Source: Rhizobium sp. Leaf371
GTDB taxonomy: Bacteria > Pseudomonadota > Alphaproteobacteria > Rhizobiales > Rhizobiaceae
Direction of reading: 5' to 3'
NCBI RefSeq assembly: GCF_001424045.1
Contig: NZ_LMQB01000028.1
Span: 157,478-192,763, forward strand
Length of the DNA: 35,286 nucleotides
The notes under the pieces are model-generated. The model saw only the letters and a list, made by a program, of their open reading frames with translations. It did no database searches and was not told the origin of the DNA. A program made the translations under genes and the position numbers. Shown piece by piece: positions 7,863 to 16,572 of the stretch; positions within the stretch are counted from its first letter, which is position 1, and each line of letters begins with the position of its first letter.

Positions 7863-9185
7863 ATGTTTTCTCACAAACGCGCCGATTTCGGCCCGGATTT
7901 CGTCTTCGGCGTTGCCATGGCCGCACATCAGATCGAAGGCGGCCAGAGGGATGGCCGGGGATCGTCGATCTGGGACACCTTCGCCGCGACACCCGGCAAC
8001 ACGAGGAATGCCGATACCGGCGTCATCGCCTGCGACCATTACAATCGCTGGCCTGAAGATCTCGCCCTCATCCGCGATGCCGGCTTCGATGCCTATCGCT
8101 TCTCCTTTGCCTGGTCGCGCCTCCTTCCCGAAGGGGTCGGCACGGTCAATCGCGCCGGTCTGGATTTTTACGACAGGCTGATCGACGGCATGCTGGAGCG
8201 AGGCATCAAGCCCTTCGCCACGCTTTATCATTGGGACCTGCCGAGCGCCCTGCAGGATCGCGGCGGCTGGATGAACCGCGATACCACCAAGGCCTTTGCG
8301 GATTATGCGGCCATGGTCGGCCGGCATTTCGGCGATCGGCTGGAGAGCATCGCGACCTTCAACGAGCCTTGGTGCATCACCGTGCTCAGCCATTTCATGG
8401 GCGTGCACGCACCCGGCTACAGGGATGTTCGGGCGACGGCACGCGCCATGCATCATGTTCTTCTGGCGCATGGTCTCGGGATCTCCGCCATGCGCGAGGA
8501 AGCTGCGGGCGCCAAGCTCGGCATCGTCGTCAATATGGAGAAAGCCGAGCCCTACAGCCAGACGCCCGAGGATATCGAAGCGGCGGCTCTTGGAGACGAT
8601 ATCTTCAATCGGTTCTTCCTCGATGGCGCCATCAAGGGGCGCTATCCCCAGCGCGTCACGGATATCCTGGAGCCGTATCTGCCGACCAACTGGCAGGATG
8701 ATCTCCCGGCGATCAGCCCGCCGATCGACTGGATCGGCATCAACTACTACACGCGCTTTCTCTACAGGCACGATGCCAGCGTGCCCGTCTTTCCGTTCGT
8801 CCAGGTCCGTGGCGATCTGGAGAAGAGCAATGTCGGTTGGGAGATCTACCCGCAGGCACTCACGGAATTCCTGCTTCGCACCGCCGGTGACTATCCCGGC
8901 CTGCCGATCTACGTCACCGAGAACGGCATCTCCGAAACAGACGAAGCGAAACGCATCGCCTTCTTCGACAAGCATTTCGCCGCAATTCGCGCGGCGCAGC
9001 AGCAGGGTGCCGACGTCCGCGGACACATTGCCTGGACCCTCATCGACAATTTCGAATGGGCGGAAGGCTACGACCCGAAATTCGGCCTCGTCGGCATGGA
9101 CCCGGTGACGCGCGACCGGCAGCCCAAGCAGAGCTATTACGACTTTCAGGCCATGCTGACAGACGGGCGCCAGCCAACGGCATAG
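7863..9185 (+). CDS. Glycoside hydrolase family 1 beta-glycosidase (beta-glucosidase-like)
   Basis: A 440-residue GH1 (beta/alpha)8-barrel enzyme of the usual length. The acid/base is Glu168 in the TFNEPW motif and the nucleophile is Glu353 in YVTENGI. The N-terminal FVFGVAMAAHQIEGG stretch, the YRFSFAWSRLLPEG block and the late DNFEWAEGY block are all present; GH1 enzymes use these regions to bind the non-reducing sugar. No signal peptide is seen, so it acts in the cytoplasm on imported glycosides. Most GH1 members cut beta-glucosides; some cut beta-galactosides, beta-mannosides or beta-glucuronides. The AGWAEG-type region was not informative enough to choose. Context suggests hydrolysis of material taken up by the ABC importer. 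RBS GGGAG before the ATG at 7863. Confidence 0.93.
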   Translation: MFSHKRADFGPDFVFGVAMAAHQIEGGQRDGRGSSIWDTFAATPGNTRNADTGVIACDHYNRWPEDLALIRDAGFDAYRFSFAWSRLLPEGVGTVNRAGLDFYDRLIDGMLERGIKPFATLYHWDLPSALQDRGGWMNRDTTKAFADYAAMVGRHFGDRLESIATFNEPWCITVLSHFMGVHAPGYRDVRATARAMHHVLLAHGLGISAMREEAAGAKLGIVVNMEKAEPYSQTPEDIEAAALGDDIFNRFFLDGAIKGRYPQRVTDILEPYLPTNWQDDLPAISPPIDWIGINYYTRFLYRHDASVPVFPFVQVRGDLEKSNVGWEIYPQALTEFLLRTAGDYPGLPIYVTENGISETDEAKRIAFFDKHFAAIRAAQQQGADVRGHIAWTLIDNFEWAEGYDPKFGLVGMDPVTRDRQPKQSYYDFQAMLTDGRQPTA

Positions 9186-9274
9186 GCCTTGCAGACGACC
9201 TCCGTCGGCGGAAGAGACTTTGGCGCTCTTCTGCGGCGGCGAACGCTCATCCCTTCAAACGTCGAGGAACGCCC

Positions 9275-10456
9275 ATGTCCAAGATCCGCCCAGCCGCATT
9301 CCTTTGTTTCACGATCGGCGTCGCTTCGATGGCGCCCGTGACACTCGCACGTGCTGACACCTTCGTTTATGTCTCCGCCTCGACGGAGGGGAAGATCGAC
9401 GCCTATAAAATGGACGAAGCGAGCGGCACACTCACGGCGATCGGGGATGTCGCGGCCGGCAACGCGGTCATGCCCATGACCGTCAGCCCGGACCGGACGC
9501 ATCTCTATGCCGTGGTCAGATCCCAGCCGTACCGCGTGTTGACCTACGCGATCGACCCTTCGAGCGGAAGCCTGACGGAAAAGGCATCGGCCGCGCTTCC
9601 CGACAGCATGCCCTATGTCTCGATCGACCCCGCGGGCAAGCTTCTGTTCTTCGCCTCCTATGGCGGCAACAAGATCGCCACTCTGCCGGTCGGATATGGT
9701 GGTCTGGTCAAGGATGGCGCCAAGCAGGTCGTTCTGACGGGGCGGAATGCGCACGCCATCGTCACCGACCGAAGCGGGAAGTACGTGTTCGCAACCAATC
9801 TCGGGTCCGATACGGTGCTTCAATACAAGCTGAATGCCGAGACGGGCCTGCTGGAACCGAACGATCCGGCATCCGTGCAGACCAAGCCGGGGCAGGGGCC
9901 GCGCCATATCATCGTCTCGCCCGACAACCGGTCCGTCTATATTCTGACCGAACTCACCGGCGAGATCATTCACTACACACTGGATGCGTCCATGGGGACG
10001 CTGACCGAAAGGGATACCGCAATGATCCTCCCGCCCGGTTCGACGCTGGAGCCGGGCGTTGCCCCACCGCCACCGCCGCCGTTCACTGCGCCCCTGGCGC
10101 CACCGCCGGCCCCTGCCAGCGCCGTCGCGCCGCCCCCGCGGATCTGGGCTGCCGATATCGCCATCACCCCCGATGGCCGTTTCGTCTATGCCACCGAGCG
10201 TTCGACAAGCATCATTACGGCTTTTGCGGTCACGCCCGAAACCGGCGCGTTGAAGCGGCTGGACAGCGTCGGCACCGAGAAGCAACCGCGTGGCATTCGG
10301 ATCGACCCTGCGGGTCGATTCCTGATCGCGTCGGGCGAGAAATCCGACAAGCTTTCGGTCTATTCCATCGACCGGAAGACCGGCGCGCTGACGGAACATG
10401 GCCGCTATCCCGTTGGCAAGGGCGCGAACTGGGTCGAAATCGTCGACCTGCCATGA
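9275..10456 (+). CDS. Secreted lactonase-family beta-propeller (6-phosphogluconolactonase-like)
   Basis: A 393-residue protein beginning at the ATG at 9275, with GAGGAAC just upstream. The N-terminus is a signal peptide (MSKIRPAAFLCFTIGVASMA..., likely cleaved after LARA), so it is periplasmic. The rest shows repeating propeller blades: YVSASTEGKIDAYKMDEASGTL, then YVSIDPAGKLLFFASYGGNKI, GPRHIIVSPDNRSVYILTELT and DGRFVYATERSTS, typical of the lactonase family (PF10282; Pgl, carboxy-cis,cis-muconate cyclase fold). An unusual run of prolines interrupts the propeller around residues 255-290. Such proteins open sugar or muconate-type lactones; being secreted, a role in opening sugar lactones outside the cytoplasm is plausible but unproven. 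It follows the GH1 gene by 89 nt. Confidence 0.8.
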   Translation: MSKIRPAAFLCFTIGVASMAPVTLARADTFVYVSASTEGKIDAYKMDEASGTLTAIGDVAAGNAVMPMTVSPDRTHLYAVVRSQPYRVLTYAIDPSSGSLTEKASAALPDSMPYVSIDPAGKLLFFASYGGNKIATLPVGYGGLVKDGAKQVVLTGRNAHAIVTDRSGKYVFATNLGSDTVLQYKLNAETGLLEPNDPASVQTKPGQGPRHIIVSPDNRSVYILTELTGEIIHYTLDASMGTLTERDTAMILPPGSTLEPGVAPPPPPPFTAPLAPPPAPASAVAPPPRIWAADIAITPDGRFVYATERSTSIITAFAVTPETGALKRLDSVGTEKQPRGIRIDPAGRFLIASGEKSDKLSVYSIDRKTGALTEHGRYPVGKGANWVEIVDLP

Positions 10457-10573
10457 CCGCGCGCCTTGAATGCCAACGGGCTGCATGAGGGAGCAGCAGA
10501 AACGTTTGCGATAAGCTCGTATCAGCCGGATGGGCCGTCCGTGTCGGAGTTTCGGCGTGAGCCGACTATCCCG

Positions 10574-11533
10574 TCATGTCCGAACTGTCCGATGCCGTTC
10601 GAAAGCCGTCCGCCCGGCGGATGCGGTCGCGCGGATGGCCTGTATCAACAGCGTGAGCGGCAGGGTGGGCAAGCTGTCCGCCCGCATGGTCAGGCCCACG
10701 GGTCCTTGCGTGTCGACCGTGTCGAGCGGCAGGGCGGCGAGGACGCCATCGGCGATATCGCCGGCGACGACGCCCTCGGAAATGATCCAGACGGCATCGC
10801 TGATGCGCAGGAAGGCGCGACCGAAAGCGTCGGACACCGTCTCGATCTGTGTGGGCAGCGTCGGCACGCCATTGGCGATCAGATACTGATCGACGATCGG
10901 CCGGATCACGGATTGGCGCGTCGGCATCAGCACGGGGCAGGTGCGCAATCCGGCAAAGATATCGGCGCCACCCGCAAGAAGCGGATGACCTGCGCGCACC
11001 GCAAAGACGACGTGTTCCGAATAAAGGTGCTCGAAGACCAGGCCCGTCATCTTGTCGGGGGCCGCCAGACGACCGACGACGAGGTCGAGATCGCCGACGC
11101 GCAACTGTTCGAGCAGGACGGCGTTCTCGCCGGTCACCACCTTGGTGGGGCTGCCGGTCTTTTCGGCAAGAAACAGCGCCATTGCCTGTGGCATGATCTG
11201 CACGGACACGGTGGGAAGCGCGCCGATGCGCACCGGCGGTCCGTGGTGCATCGTCTCCTGCGAGACCGACGTGATCGCCTGGCGAAGGGCGGTCAGGGTC
11301 GCCCCGGCATGGCGGAGAAAGACGTCGCCATGGCTCGACGTGCGTACACCCCGTCCATCTCGCTCGAGAAGCGCGACGCCCAGAATGTCCTCCAGTTCGC
11401 GGATCGTCTTGGTCACGGCCGGCTGGCTGACATGCAGGATGGCGGCGGCCTTGCTGACGCTCTTCTGCCGCGCCACTTCGACGAAACTTTGCAGGTGGCG
11501 GAACTTGATCCGGGGATCGACGCTATCAAGCAT
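10574..11533 (-). CDS. pcaQ: LysR-type activator of protocatechuate genes, PcaQ
   Basis: A 319-residue LysR-family regulator if started at the ATG at 11533 (MLDSVDPRIKFRHLQ); a TTG nine codons upstream is the other possible start. The N-terminal HTH reads FRHLQSFVEVARQKSVSKAA and VSQPAVTKTIRELE, close to rhizobial PcaQ. The remainder is a periplasmic-binding-protein-like effector domain (VRIGALPTVS onward). It lies divergent to pcaDCHGB, as in Agrobacterium and Sinorhizobium, where PcaQ activates the operon in response to the intermediate 3-carboxy-muconolactone/3-oxoadipate enol-lactone. A PcaQ-type box overlaps its own start codon, which suggests autoregulation or a downstream start. Confidence 0.92.
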   Translation of the reverse strand: MLDSVDPRIKFRHLQSFVEVARQKSVSKAAAILHVSQPAVTKTIRELEDILGVALLERDGRGVRTSSHGDVFLRHAGATLTALRQAITSVSQETMHHGPPVRIGALPTVSVQIMPQAMALFLAEKTGSPTKVVTGENAVLLEQLRVGDLDLVVGRLAAPDKMTGLVFEHLYSEHVVFAVRAGHPLLAGGADIFAGLRTCPVLMPTRQSVIRPIVDQYLIANGVPTLPTQIETVSDAFGRAFLRISDAVWIISEGVVAGDIADGVLAALPLDTVDTQGPVGLTMRADSLPTLPLTLLIQAIRATASAGRTAFERHRTVRT

Positions 11534-11547
11534 AACTGTATGGTTAT
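11532..11547 (+). promoter_or_regulatory. PcaQ-type binding site in the pcaQ-pcaD intergenic region
   Basis: The sequence ATAACT-GTAT-GGTTAT fits the ATAACC-N4-GGTTAA dyad reported for rhizobial PcaQ, with one change in each half. It lies 72 bp upstream of the pcaD start, about where a LysR activator would sit near the -60 region of the operon promoter. Its left half overlaps the pcaQ ATG at 11531-11533. Confidence 0.72.
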
Positions 11548-11618
11548 CCTTTGAGGACAAAAACTCATTTTACTGAACCGGATCGTCGTTGCAATATCGC
11601 GTTTGGGAGGGTGAGGCG

Positions 11619-12437
11619 ATGGATTTCCTGCAGGTCGGCGATGCCGCACTTCATTATCGGACGGTCGGCCTCGATCCGGCTGGCCTTGCCGATGACAGGC
11701 CGGTGATTGCCTTCGCCAATTCGCTCGGCACCGATTTCCGCATCTGGGATGCCGTACTGGCGACGCTCGGCCCGGCTTTTTCCTATGTCCTGCACGACAA
11801 GCGCGGCCACGGCCTGTCCGGTGTCGGCACGCCGCCTTACACGATCGAAACGCATGCGGACGACCTTGCCGCCTTGCTCGACCATCTCAAGGTCGGGAAA
11901 GCCATCGTCTGGGGCCTGTCCGTGGGCGGGCTGATCGCGCAGTCGCTCTCTGTCCGCCGTCCCGATCTCGTCCAAGCGCTCGTGCTCTCCAACACCGCCC
12001 ACAAGATCGGCGCGCCGGAGATGTGGGACGCCCGCATTTCCGCGATCATGTCAGAAGGATTGGACGGGATGGTCGATCCCGTGATGGAGCGCTGGTTCAC
12101 GGCCCCCTTCCGGACCGCGGACAACGCGCTGTATGCCGGGTGCCGGGCAATGCTCGCGCGTCAGCCGGTCGATGGCTATTGCGGAACCTGCGCTGCCATC
12201 CGCGACGCAGATTTCACCGAGGACGCCCCGCGGATTGCGGTGCCGACGCTCTGCATTGCCGGCGACCAGGACGGCTCGACACCGCCCGATCTCGTCCGCT
12301 CCCTGGCCGCTCTGATACCGGGCAGCGTGTTCGCGCAGGTGTCCGACTGTGGCCACATTCCCTGCATCGAGCAGCCGGACGCCTATGCGGCGACCGTCGC
12401 TGCTTTTCTGAAGACCTTGCCGGAGACGAAACGATGA
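11619..12437 (+). CDS. pcaD: 3-oxoadipate enol-lactonase PcaD
   Basis: A 272-residue cytoplasmic alpha/beta hydrolase that hydrolyses 3-oxoadipate enol-lactone to 3-oxoadipate. The nucleophile is Ser101 in GLSVGG, the acid lies in AGDQDGSTPP and the catalytic His in CGHIPCIEQPD. The oxyanion region reads FANSLGTDFRIWD, typical of PcaD. The start ATG at 11619 follows a GGGAGG/GAGG site; a longer frame from a TTG at 11589 lacks support. It is the first gene of pcaDCHGB, and its last bases overlap pcaC (ATGA). Confidence 0.95.
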   Translation: MDFLQVGDAALHYRTVGLDPAGLADDRPVIAFANSLGTDFRIWDAVLATLGPAFSYVLHDKRGHGLSGVGTPPYTIETHADDLAALLDHLKVGKAIVWGLSVGGLIAQSLSVRRPDLVQALVLSNTAHKIGAPEMWDARISAIMSEGLDGMVDPVMERWFTAPFRTADNALYAGCRAMLARQPVDGYCGTCAAIRDADFTEDAPRIAVPTLCIAGDQDGSTPPDLVRSLAALIPGSVFAQVSDCGHIPCIEQPDAYAATVAAFLKTLPETKR

Positions 12438-12856
12438 ACGACGCGCCGTCCGAACGCTATCTCAAAGGCATGGAGACACGACGTGCGGTCTTGGGTGATG
12501 CCCATGTTGACCGCGCGAGCGGTCTGGCCACACCCTTCGACCAGCCGTTCCAGACGCTGATCACCGAAGCGGCCTGGGGAACGGTCTGGTCGAACACGCA
12601 CTGGACGAAGCGCGAGCGCTCGATGGTGACGATCGCGCTTCTGGCCGCATTGGGGCATGACGAGGAAGTGGCCATGCATGTGCGTGCCACGGCTCAGACC
12701 GGTGCGAGCGAAGACGATATTCGCGAAGCGCTGATGCATGTGGCGATCTATGCCGGCGTTCCCGCAGCAAACCACGCTTTCAAGATCGCGCGCGCTGCGC
12801 TGGCGGAACGTTCAGTAGGTGCAGCGCAACCAGAGATACCGGAGGAGAGGACATGA
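12434..12856 (+). CDS. pcaC: 4-carboxymuconolactone decarboxylase PcaC
   Basis: A 140-residue protein of the CMD/AhpD-like fold that decarboxylates 4-carboxymuconolactone to the enol-lactone. Landmarks are the start [21 protein letters not shown], an AAWGTVWS segment, [13 protein letters not shown], and a second CMD block [20 protein letters not shown] with the family's LMHVA-YAG-P signature. The length is that of stand-alone PcaC, with no fusion to PcaD. Start and stop both overlap the neighbouring genes by 4 nt (ATGA), so translation of pcaD, pcaC and pcaH is coupled. Confidence 0.95.
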   Translation: MNDAPSERYLKGMETRRAVLGDAHVDRASGLATPFDQPFQTLITEAAWGTVWSNTHWTKRERSMVTIALLAALGHDEEVAMHVRATAQTGASEDDIREALMHVAIYAGVPAANHAFKIARAALAERSVGAAQPEIPEERT

Positions 12857-13593
12857 CCAACCGTCCGCCCGAAACCACGCCGTTCTTCGCCCGCGACCGC
12901 GCCGTCCATCCGCCGGCATATACGCCGTCCTACAAGACCTCGATCCTGCGTTCGCCGCAGCGCGCGTTGATTTCGCTGGAAGGCACGAAGAGCGAGATCA
13001 CCGGGCCGGTCTTCGGTCACGGCATGCTGAACCCGCTCGATAACGACCTGATCCTCAACTATGCCACGCCCGGCGAAATGCCGATCGGTCCGCGCATTCT
13101 GGTCCACGGTCGCGTGCTGGACGAGCGCGGACGGGGTGTCGCCGGCGCCCTGCTGGAGTTCTGGCAGGCCAATGCCGGCGGTCGCTATCGCCACAAGAAG
13201 GAAAGCTATCTCGCCGCCATCGATCCGAATTTCGGCGGCGTCGGACGGACCATCACCGACGAGGACGGCGGCTACTGGTTCAAGACGATCCAGCCCGGCG
13301 CCTATCCCTGGCCGAACGGCGTCAATGACTGGCGTCCGGCCCATATCCATTTTTCCGTGTTCGGCCACGGTTTCCAGCAGCGTCTGATCACGCAGATGTA
13401 TTTCGAGGGCGATCCGCTTATCTGGATGTGTCCGATCGTCAAGACGATTCCGGACGAGGATGCCGTCCGCCGGCTGATCGCGCCGCTCGACATGAATGCG
13501 ACGATCCCCATGGATATGCGCGCCTATCGTTTCGACATCGTACTGCGCGGCCGTCGCTCCACCCTGTTCGAGAACCGCCCGGAGGGCAATTGA
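12853..13593 (+). CDS. pcaH: Protocatechuate 3,4-dioxygenase beta subunit PcaH
   Basis: A 246-residue iron-bearing subunit of the intradiol dioxygenase that opens protocatechuate to 3-carboxy-cis,cis-muconate. The Fe(III) ligands can be placed: Tyr112 (GRYRHK), Tyr151 (GAYPW), His164 and His166 (RPAHIHFS). Their spacings (39, 13 and 2) equal those of the Pseudomonas enzyme's Tyr408, Tyr447, His460 and His462. The [16 protein letters not shown] block is the beta-subunit signature. It overlaps pcaC by 4 nt and is followed 1 nt after its stop by pcaG, as expected for partners of one alpha-beta oligomer. Confidence 0.97.
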   Translation: MTNRPPETTPFFARDRAVHPPAYTPSYKTSILRSPQRALISLEGTKSEITGPVFGHGMLNPLDNDLILNYATPGEMPIGPRILVHGRVLDERGRGVAGALLEFWQANAGGRYRHKKESYLAAIDPNFGGVGRTITDEDGGYWFKTIQPGAYPWPNGVNDWRPAHIHFSVFGHGFQQRLITQMYFEGDPLIWMCPIVKTIPDEDAVRRLIAPLDMNATIPMDMRAYRFDIVLRGRRSTLFENRPEGN

Positions 13594-13594
13594 G

Positions 13595-14215
13595 ATGGTC
13601 CAACCGCTCCAGTATCTCAAGGAAACCGCCTCGCAGACCGCCGGTCCCTATGTTCATATCGGCTGCACGCCGAATTTCGCCGGCATTACCGGCGTCTTCG
13701 ACAAGGATCTTGGTTCGGGCGCCCTCTACAACGAGCAGACGCGCGGCACGCGCATTACCGTACGTGGTACGGTTTTTGACGGCGGTGGATATCCGCTGAA
13801 GGATGCGCTGGTCGAAATCTGGCAAGCGGACGATGCCGGCTTCTACAACAGTCCGAGCGAAACCCGCGGTGCGGCCGATCCGCATTTTCTCGGCTGGGGC
13901 CGCTCGCCGGGCGATATGGATACCGGCGAATTCGTCTTCGAAACCATCAAGCCAGGCCGGGTGCCTTTCAAGGACGGGCGCTGGATGGCGCCGCATATCA
14001 CGGTCTGGATCGTGGCCCGCGGCATCAACTTAGGCCTGCAGACCCGCCTGTATTTTCCGGAGGAGGAGACGGCCAATAGCGAGGATCCGGTCCTTGCCCG
14101 GATCGACCACAAGGATCGCATACCGACGCTGATCGCCAAGCGGGAAGGGGAGAACACCTATCGTTTCGACATCCGGCTGCAGGGCCAAGGCGAAACCGTG
14201 TTTTTCGATATCTGA
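13595..14215 (+). CDS. pcaG: Protocatechuate 3,4-dioxygenase alpha subunit PcaG
   Basis: A 206-residue alpha subunit of the intradiol dioxygenase. It begins MVQPLQYLKETASQTAGPYVH, with QTAGPY-HIG typical of PcaG, and contains ALVEIWQADDAGFY, GRW-MAPHITVWIVARG and a C-terminal YRFDIRLQG-ETVFFDI. It keeps the dioxygenase fold but lacks the full tyrosine/histidine iron set, as alpha subunits do; it shapes the active site jointly with PcaH. The ATG at 13595 lies 1 nt after the pcaH stop. Confidence 0.96.
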   Translation: MVQPLQYLKETASQTAGPYVHIGCTPNFAGITGVFDKDLGSGALYNEQTRGTRITVRGTVFDGGGYPLKDALVEIWQADDAGFYNSPSETRGAADPHFLGWGRSPGDMDTGEFVFETIKPGRVPFKDGRWMAPHITVWIVARGINLGLQTRLYFPEEETANSEDPVLARIDHKDRIPTLIAKREGENTYRFDIRLQGQGETVFFDI

Positions 14216-14218
14216 ACC

Positions 14219-15283
14219 ATGAGCCTTTCTCCTTTCGAACATCCGTTCCTGTCCGGCCTTCTCGGCGATCCCGAGATTATCAGCCTGTTTTCCGGTGAGG
14301 CCGATATCGAGGCGATGCTGAGGTTCGAGGTCGCGCTGGCGCAGGCGCAGGCCGACTGTCGCGTCCTTGCGGACGAGGATGCGGCCTTCATCGCATCACG
14401 GCTTGCCGGTTTCGCGCCGGACATGGCCCTCCTCGCGCAGGGCGTCGCCCGGGATGGCGTCGTCATCCCCGAATTCGTCAGGCAATTGCGCATGGCTGTC
14501 GGCGGCCCTGTGGCGGACAAGGTTCATTTCGGCGCCACCAGCCAGGATGTCATCGATACGAGCCTGATGCTGCGGTTGAAGACGGCGACAGATATTCTGG
14601 CCTCGCGGCTGGCAGACTGCATCGGTGCGCTTGAGGCGCTGGACCGGCGCGATGGCAAGCGGAGCATGATGGGCTACACCCGGATGCAGGCGGCCATTCC
14701 AATCGCCGTCTCCGATCGCATCGGTTCATGGGTGGCCCCGCTTCGGCGATCGAAGACGCGGCTTGCGGCGTTTGCAGCACAGGGCTTCGCGTTGCAGTTC
14801 GGTGGCGCCGCGGGCACGCTGGAGAAGCTCGACAGCAAGGGCGAGGCGGTTCGCGCCGCGCTTGCCGCGCGCCTCGGCCTGTCCGACCGCGCGCAGTGGC
14901 AAAGCCAGCGCGATGGCATCGCGGAGTTCGCCGGTCTTCTGTCGCTTCTGACCGGAAGTCTCGGCAAGTTGGGGCAGGATGTGGCTCTGATGGCGGAAGC
15001 GGGTGGCGAAATCCGTTTGACCGGCGGTGGCGGCTCCTCCGCCATGCCGCACAAGCAGAACCCGGTAACGGCAGAGCTTTTGGTCACGCTCGCCCGTTTC
15101 AACGCCACGCAGGTGTCGGCCATGCACCAGGCGCTTGTGCACGAGCAGGAACGATCCGGCGCGGCGTGGATGCTGGAATGGTTGAGCCTGCCCCACATGG
15201 TGGCTGCGACCGGTGTCGCCTTGTCAACGACCATCCGCCTGACCGCCTCTATCGCTTCCATGGGCAGCGACACCAAAGGCTGA
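14219..15283 (+). CDS. pcaB: 3-carboxy-cis,cis-muconate cycloisomerase PcaB
   Basis: A 354-residue member of the fumarase/argininosuccinate lyase superfamily that cyclises 3-carboxy-muconate to 4-carboxymuconolactone. It has the superfamily signature GGSSAMPHKQNP and conserved blocks VHFGATSQDVIDT and GYTRMQAAIPI. It is about 100 residues shorter than the Pseudomonas enzyme (about 450), lacking the C-terminal domain, which agrees with rhizobial PcaB as I remember it. It starts 3 nt after the pcaG stop and closes the pcaDCHGB operon. Confidence 0.94.
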   Translation: MSLSPFEHPFLSGLLGDPEIISLFSGEADIEAMLRFEVALAQAQADCRVLADEDAAFIASRLAGFAPDMALLAQGVARDGVVIPEFVRQLRMAVGGPVADKVHFGATSQDVIDTSLMLRLKTATDILASRLADCIGALEALDRRDGKRSMMGYTRMQAAIPIAVSDRIGSWVAPLRRSKTRLAAFAAQGFALQFGGAAGTLEKLDSKGEAVRAALAARLGLSDRAQWQSQRDGIAEFAGLLSLLTGSLGKLGQDVALMAEAGGEIRLTGGGGSSAMPHKQNPVTAELLVTLARFNATQVSAMHQALVHEQERSGAAWMLEWLSLPHMVAATGVALSTTIRLTASIASMGSDTKG

Positions 15284-15414
15284 GGGCGGGTCCACGTCAA
15301 ATTTCAAGGCACGAGGACAGCCTGCAAAGCGTCGATGGCGCCGAAATTTCGCCACGCCCGAGAGGCGCGGGCGCGTCCCGCTCAAGGCTTGCGGCAAACA
15401 TTTCCGATAAGGAA

Positions 15415-15486
15415 TGTGTACAGGAATGCGATTAATCTGCTGATTATCGCCGATTACATCGATAATTGACATTCTCTGTATACAGG
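15415..15486 (+). promoter_or_regulatory. Two TGT(G/A)TACAGG sites in front of vanA (candidate VanR operators)
   Basis: TGTGTACAGG at 15415-15424 and TGTATACAGG at 15477-15486 differ at one base and lie 62 bp apart, about six helical turns. The second is part of the perfect palindrome CTGTATACAG (15476-15485), which sits inside the spacer of the vanA promoter. That is the layout of a repressor with a second, possibly looping, site. VanR (16573-17304) is the obvious candidate protein; this is inference. Confidence 0.55.
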
Positions 15487-15495
15487 TGGTATGCT
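15466..15495 (+). promoter_or_regulatory. Sigma-70-type promoter of the van operon
   Basis: A perfect -35 TTGACA at 15466-15471 is followed after 18 bp by TATGCT at 15490-15495. The vanA ATG lies 27 nt further on, behind a GGAGGAG ribosome binding site. The palindrome CTGTATACAG fills the spacer, so this strong promoter is probably repressed without substrate. Confidence 0.7.
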
Positions 15496-15522
15496 TTAGC
15501 GAACGCTTGGAGGAGTGAAGCG

Positions 15523-16569
15523 ATGAAACCTCAGACATTTCCTGTGAACGCATGGTACGCTGCCGCCTATGACGTCGAAGTCAAGCGGGCGCTGTTGTCT
15601 CGAACCATCTGCGGCACGCCCGTCGTCATGTTTCGCAAGCAGAACGGGAAGGCCGCGGCACTCGCCGACACCTGTTGGCACAGGCTGCTGCCGCTCTCCA
15701 AGGGAGAGCTGCACGGCGATAACGTTATCTGCGGCTATCACGGGCTGGAATTCGACGAGACGGGCCGCTGCGTCTACATGCCGTCTCAGGAAACCATCAA
15801 TCCTTCGGCCTGCGTCAAGAGCTACCCGCTGGAGGAGCGCCATCGCTTCCTGTGGATCTGGATGGGCGATCCGGCTCTTGCCGATCCGGCCAAAATCCCC
15901 GACCTGCACTGGAACGACGATCCGGAATGGGCCGGCGACGGCAAGGTCATCCATGTGAAATGCGACTACCGGCTCGTCGTCGACAATCTCATGGACCTCA
16001 CCCACGAGACCTTCGTGCACGGCTCATCGATCGGCAACCGTGCCGTCGCGGAAGCGCCCTTCACGGTCACGCATTCCGATACGACCGCGACGGTGACACG
16101 CTGGATGGAGGGGATCGATGCGCCGCCCTTCTGGTCGGATCAGTTGCGCCGGCCCGGCAAGGTCGATCGCTGGCAGATCATCCACTTCCAGGCGCCGTCG
16201 ACCGTTGCCATCGACGTCGGTGTCGCGGTTGCCGGCACGGGCGCGCCGCAGGGCGACAGGAGCCAGGGCGTCAATGGTTTCGTGCTCAACACCATGACCC
16301 CGGAGACCGACTCCACCTGTCACTATTTCTGGGCCTTCGCGCGCAACTGGGACATCGGCAACCAGGCCTGGACGCATAAGCTGCGCGAGGCGGTCGCGGG
16401 CGTCTTCCGCGAGGACGAAGACATTCTCGAAGCCCAGCAGAAGGCCATCGAGGCAAACCCCGACCATGTCTTCTACAATCTCAACATCGATGCCGGATCG
16501 ATGTGGGCGCGCAAGTTGATCGACCGCATGATCGACGGCGAACAGGCCGTCCGGCTGGCCGCGGAGTAG
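15523..16569 (+). CDS. vanA: Vanillate O-demethylase, oxygenase subunit VanA
   Basis: A 348-residue Rieske non-heme iron oxygenase that demethylates vanillate to protocatechuate and formaldehyde, with VanB as electron donor. The Rieske ligands are Cys51 and His53 (CWH) and Cys70 and His73 (CGYH). The mononuclear iron and bridging residues sit in DNLMDLTHETFVH: Asn155, Asp158, His161 and His166. The start MKPQTFPVNAWYAAAYD is the family N-terminus and follows a GGAGGAG site. Length agrees with known VanA. It opens vanA-vanR-vanB, directly downstream of pcaDCHGB, which consumes its product. Confidence 0.94.
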   Translation: MKPQTFPVNAWYAAAYDVEVKRALLSRTICGTPVVMFRKQNGKAAALADTCWHRLLPLSKGELHGDNVICGYHGLEFDETGRCVYMPSQETINPSACVKSYPLEERHRFLWIWMGDPALADPAKIPDLHWNDDPEWAGDGKVIHVKCDYRLVVDNLMDLTHETFVHGSSIGNRAVAEAPFTVTHSDTTATVTRWMEGIDAPPFWSDQLRRPGKVDRWQIIHFQAPSTVAIDVGVAVAGTGAPQGDRSQGVNGFVLNTMTPETDSTCHYFWAFARNWDIGNQAWTHKLREAVAGVFREDEDILEAQQKAIEANPDHVFYNLNIDAGSMWARKLIDRMIDGEQAVRLAAE

Positions 16570-16572
16570 GAC

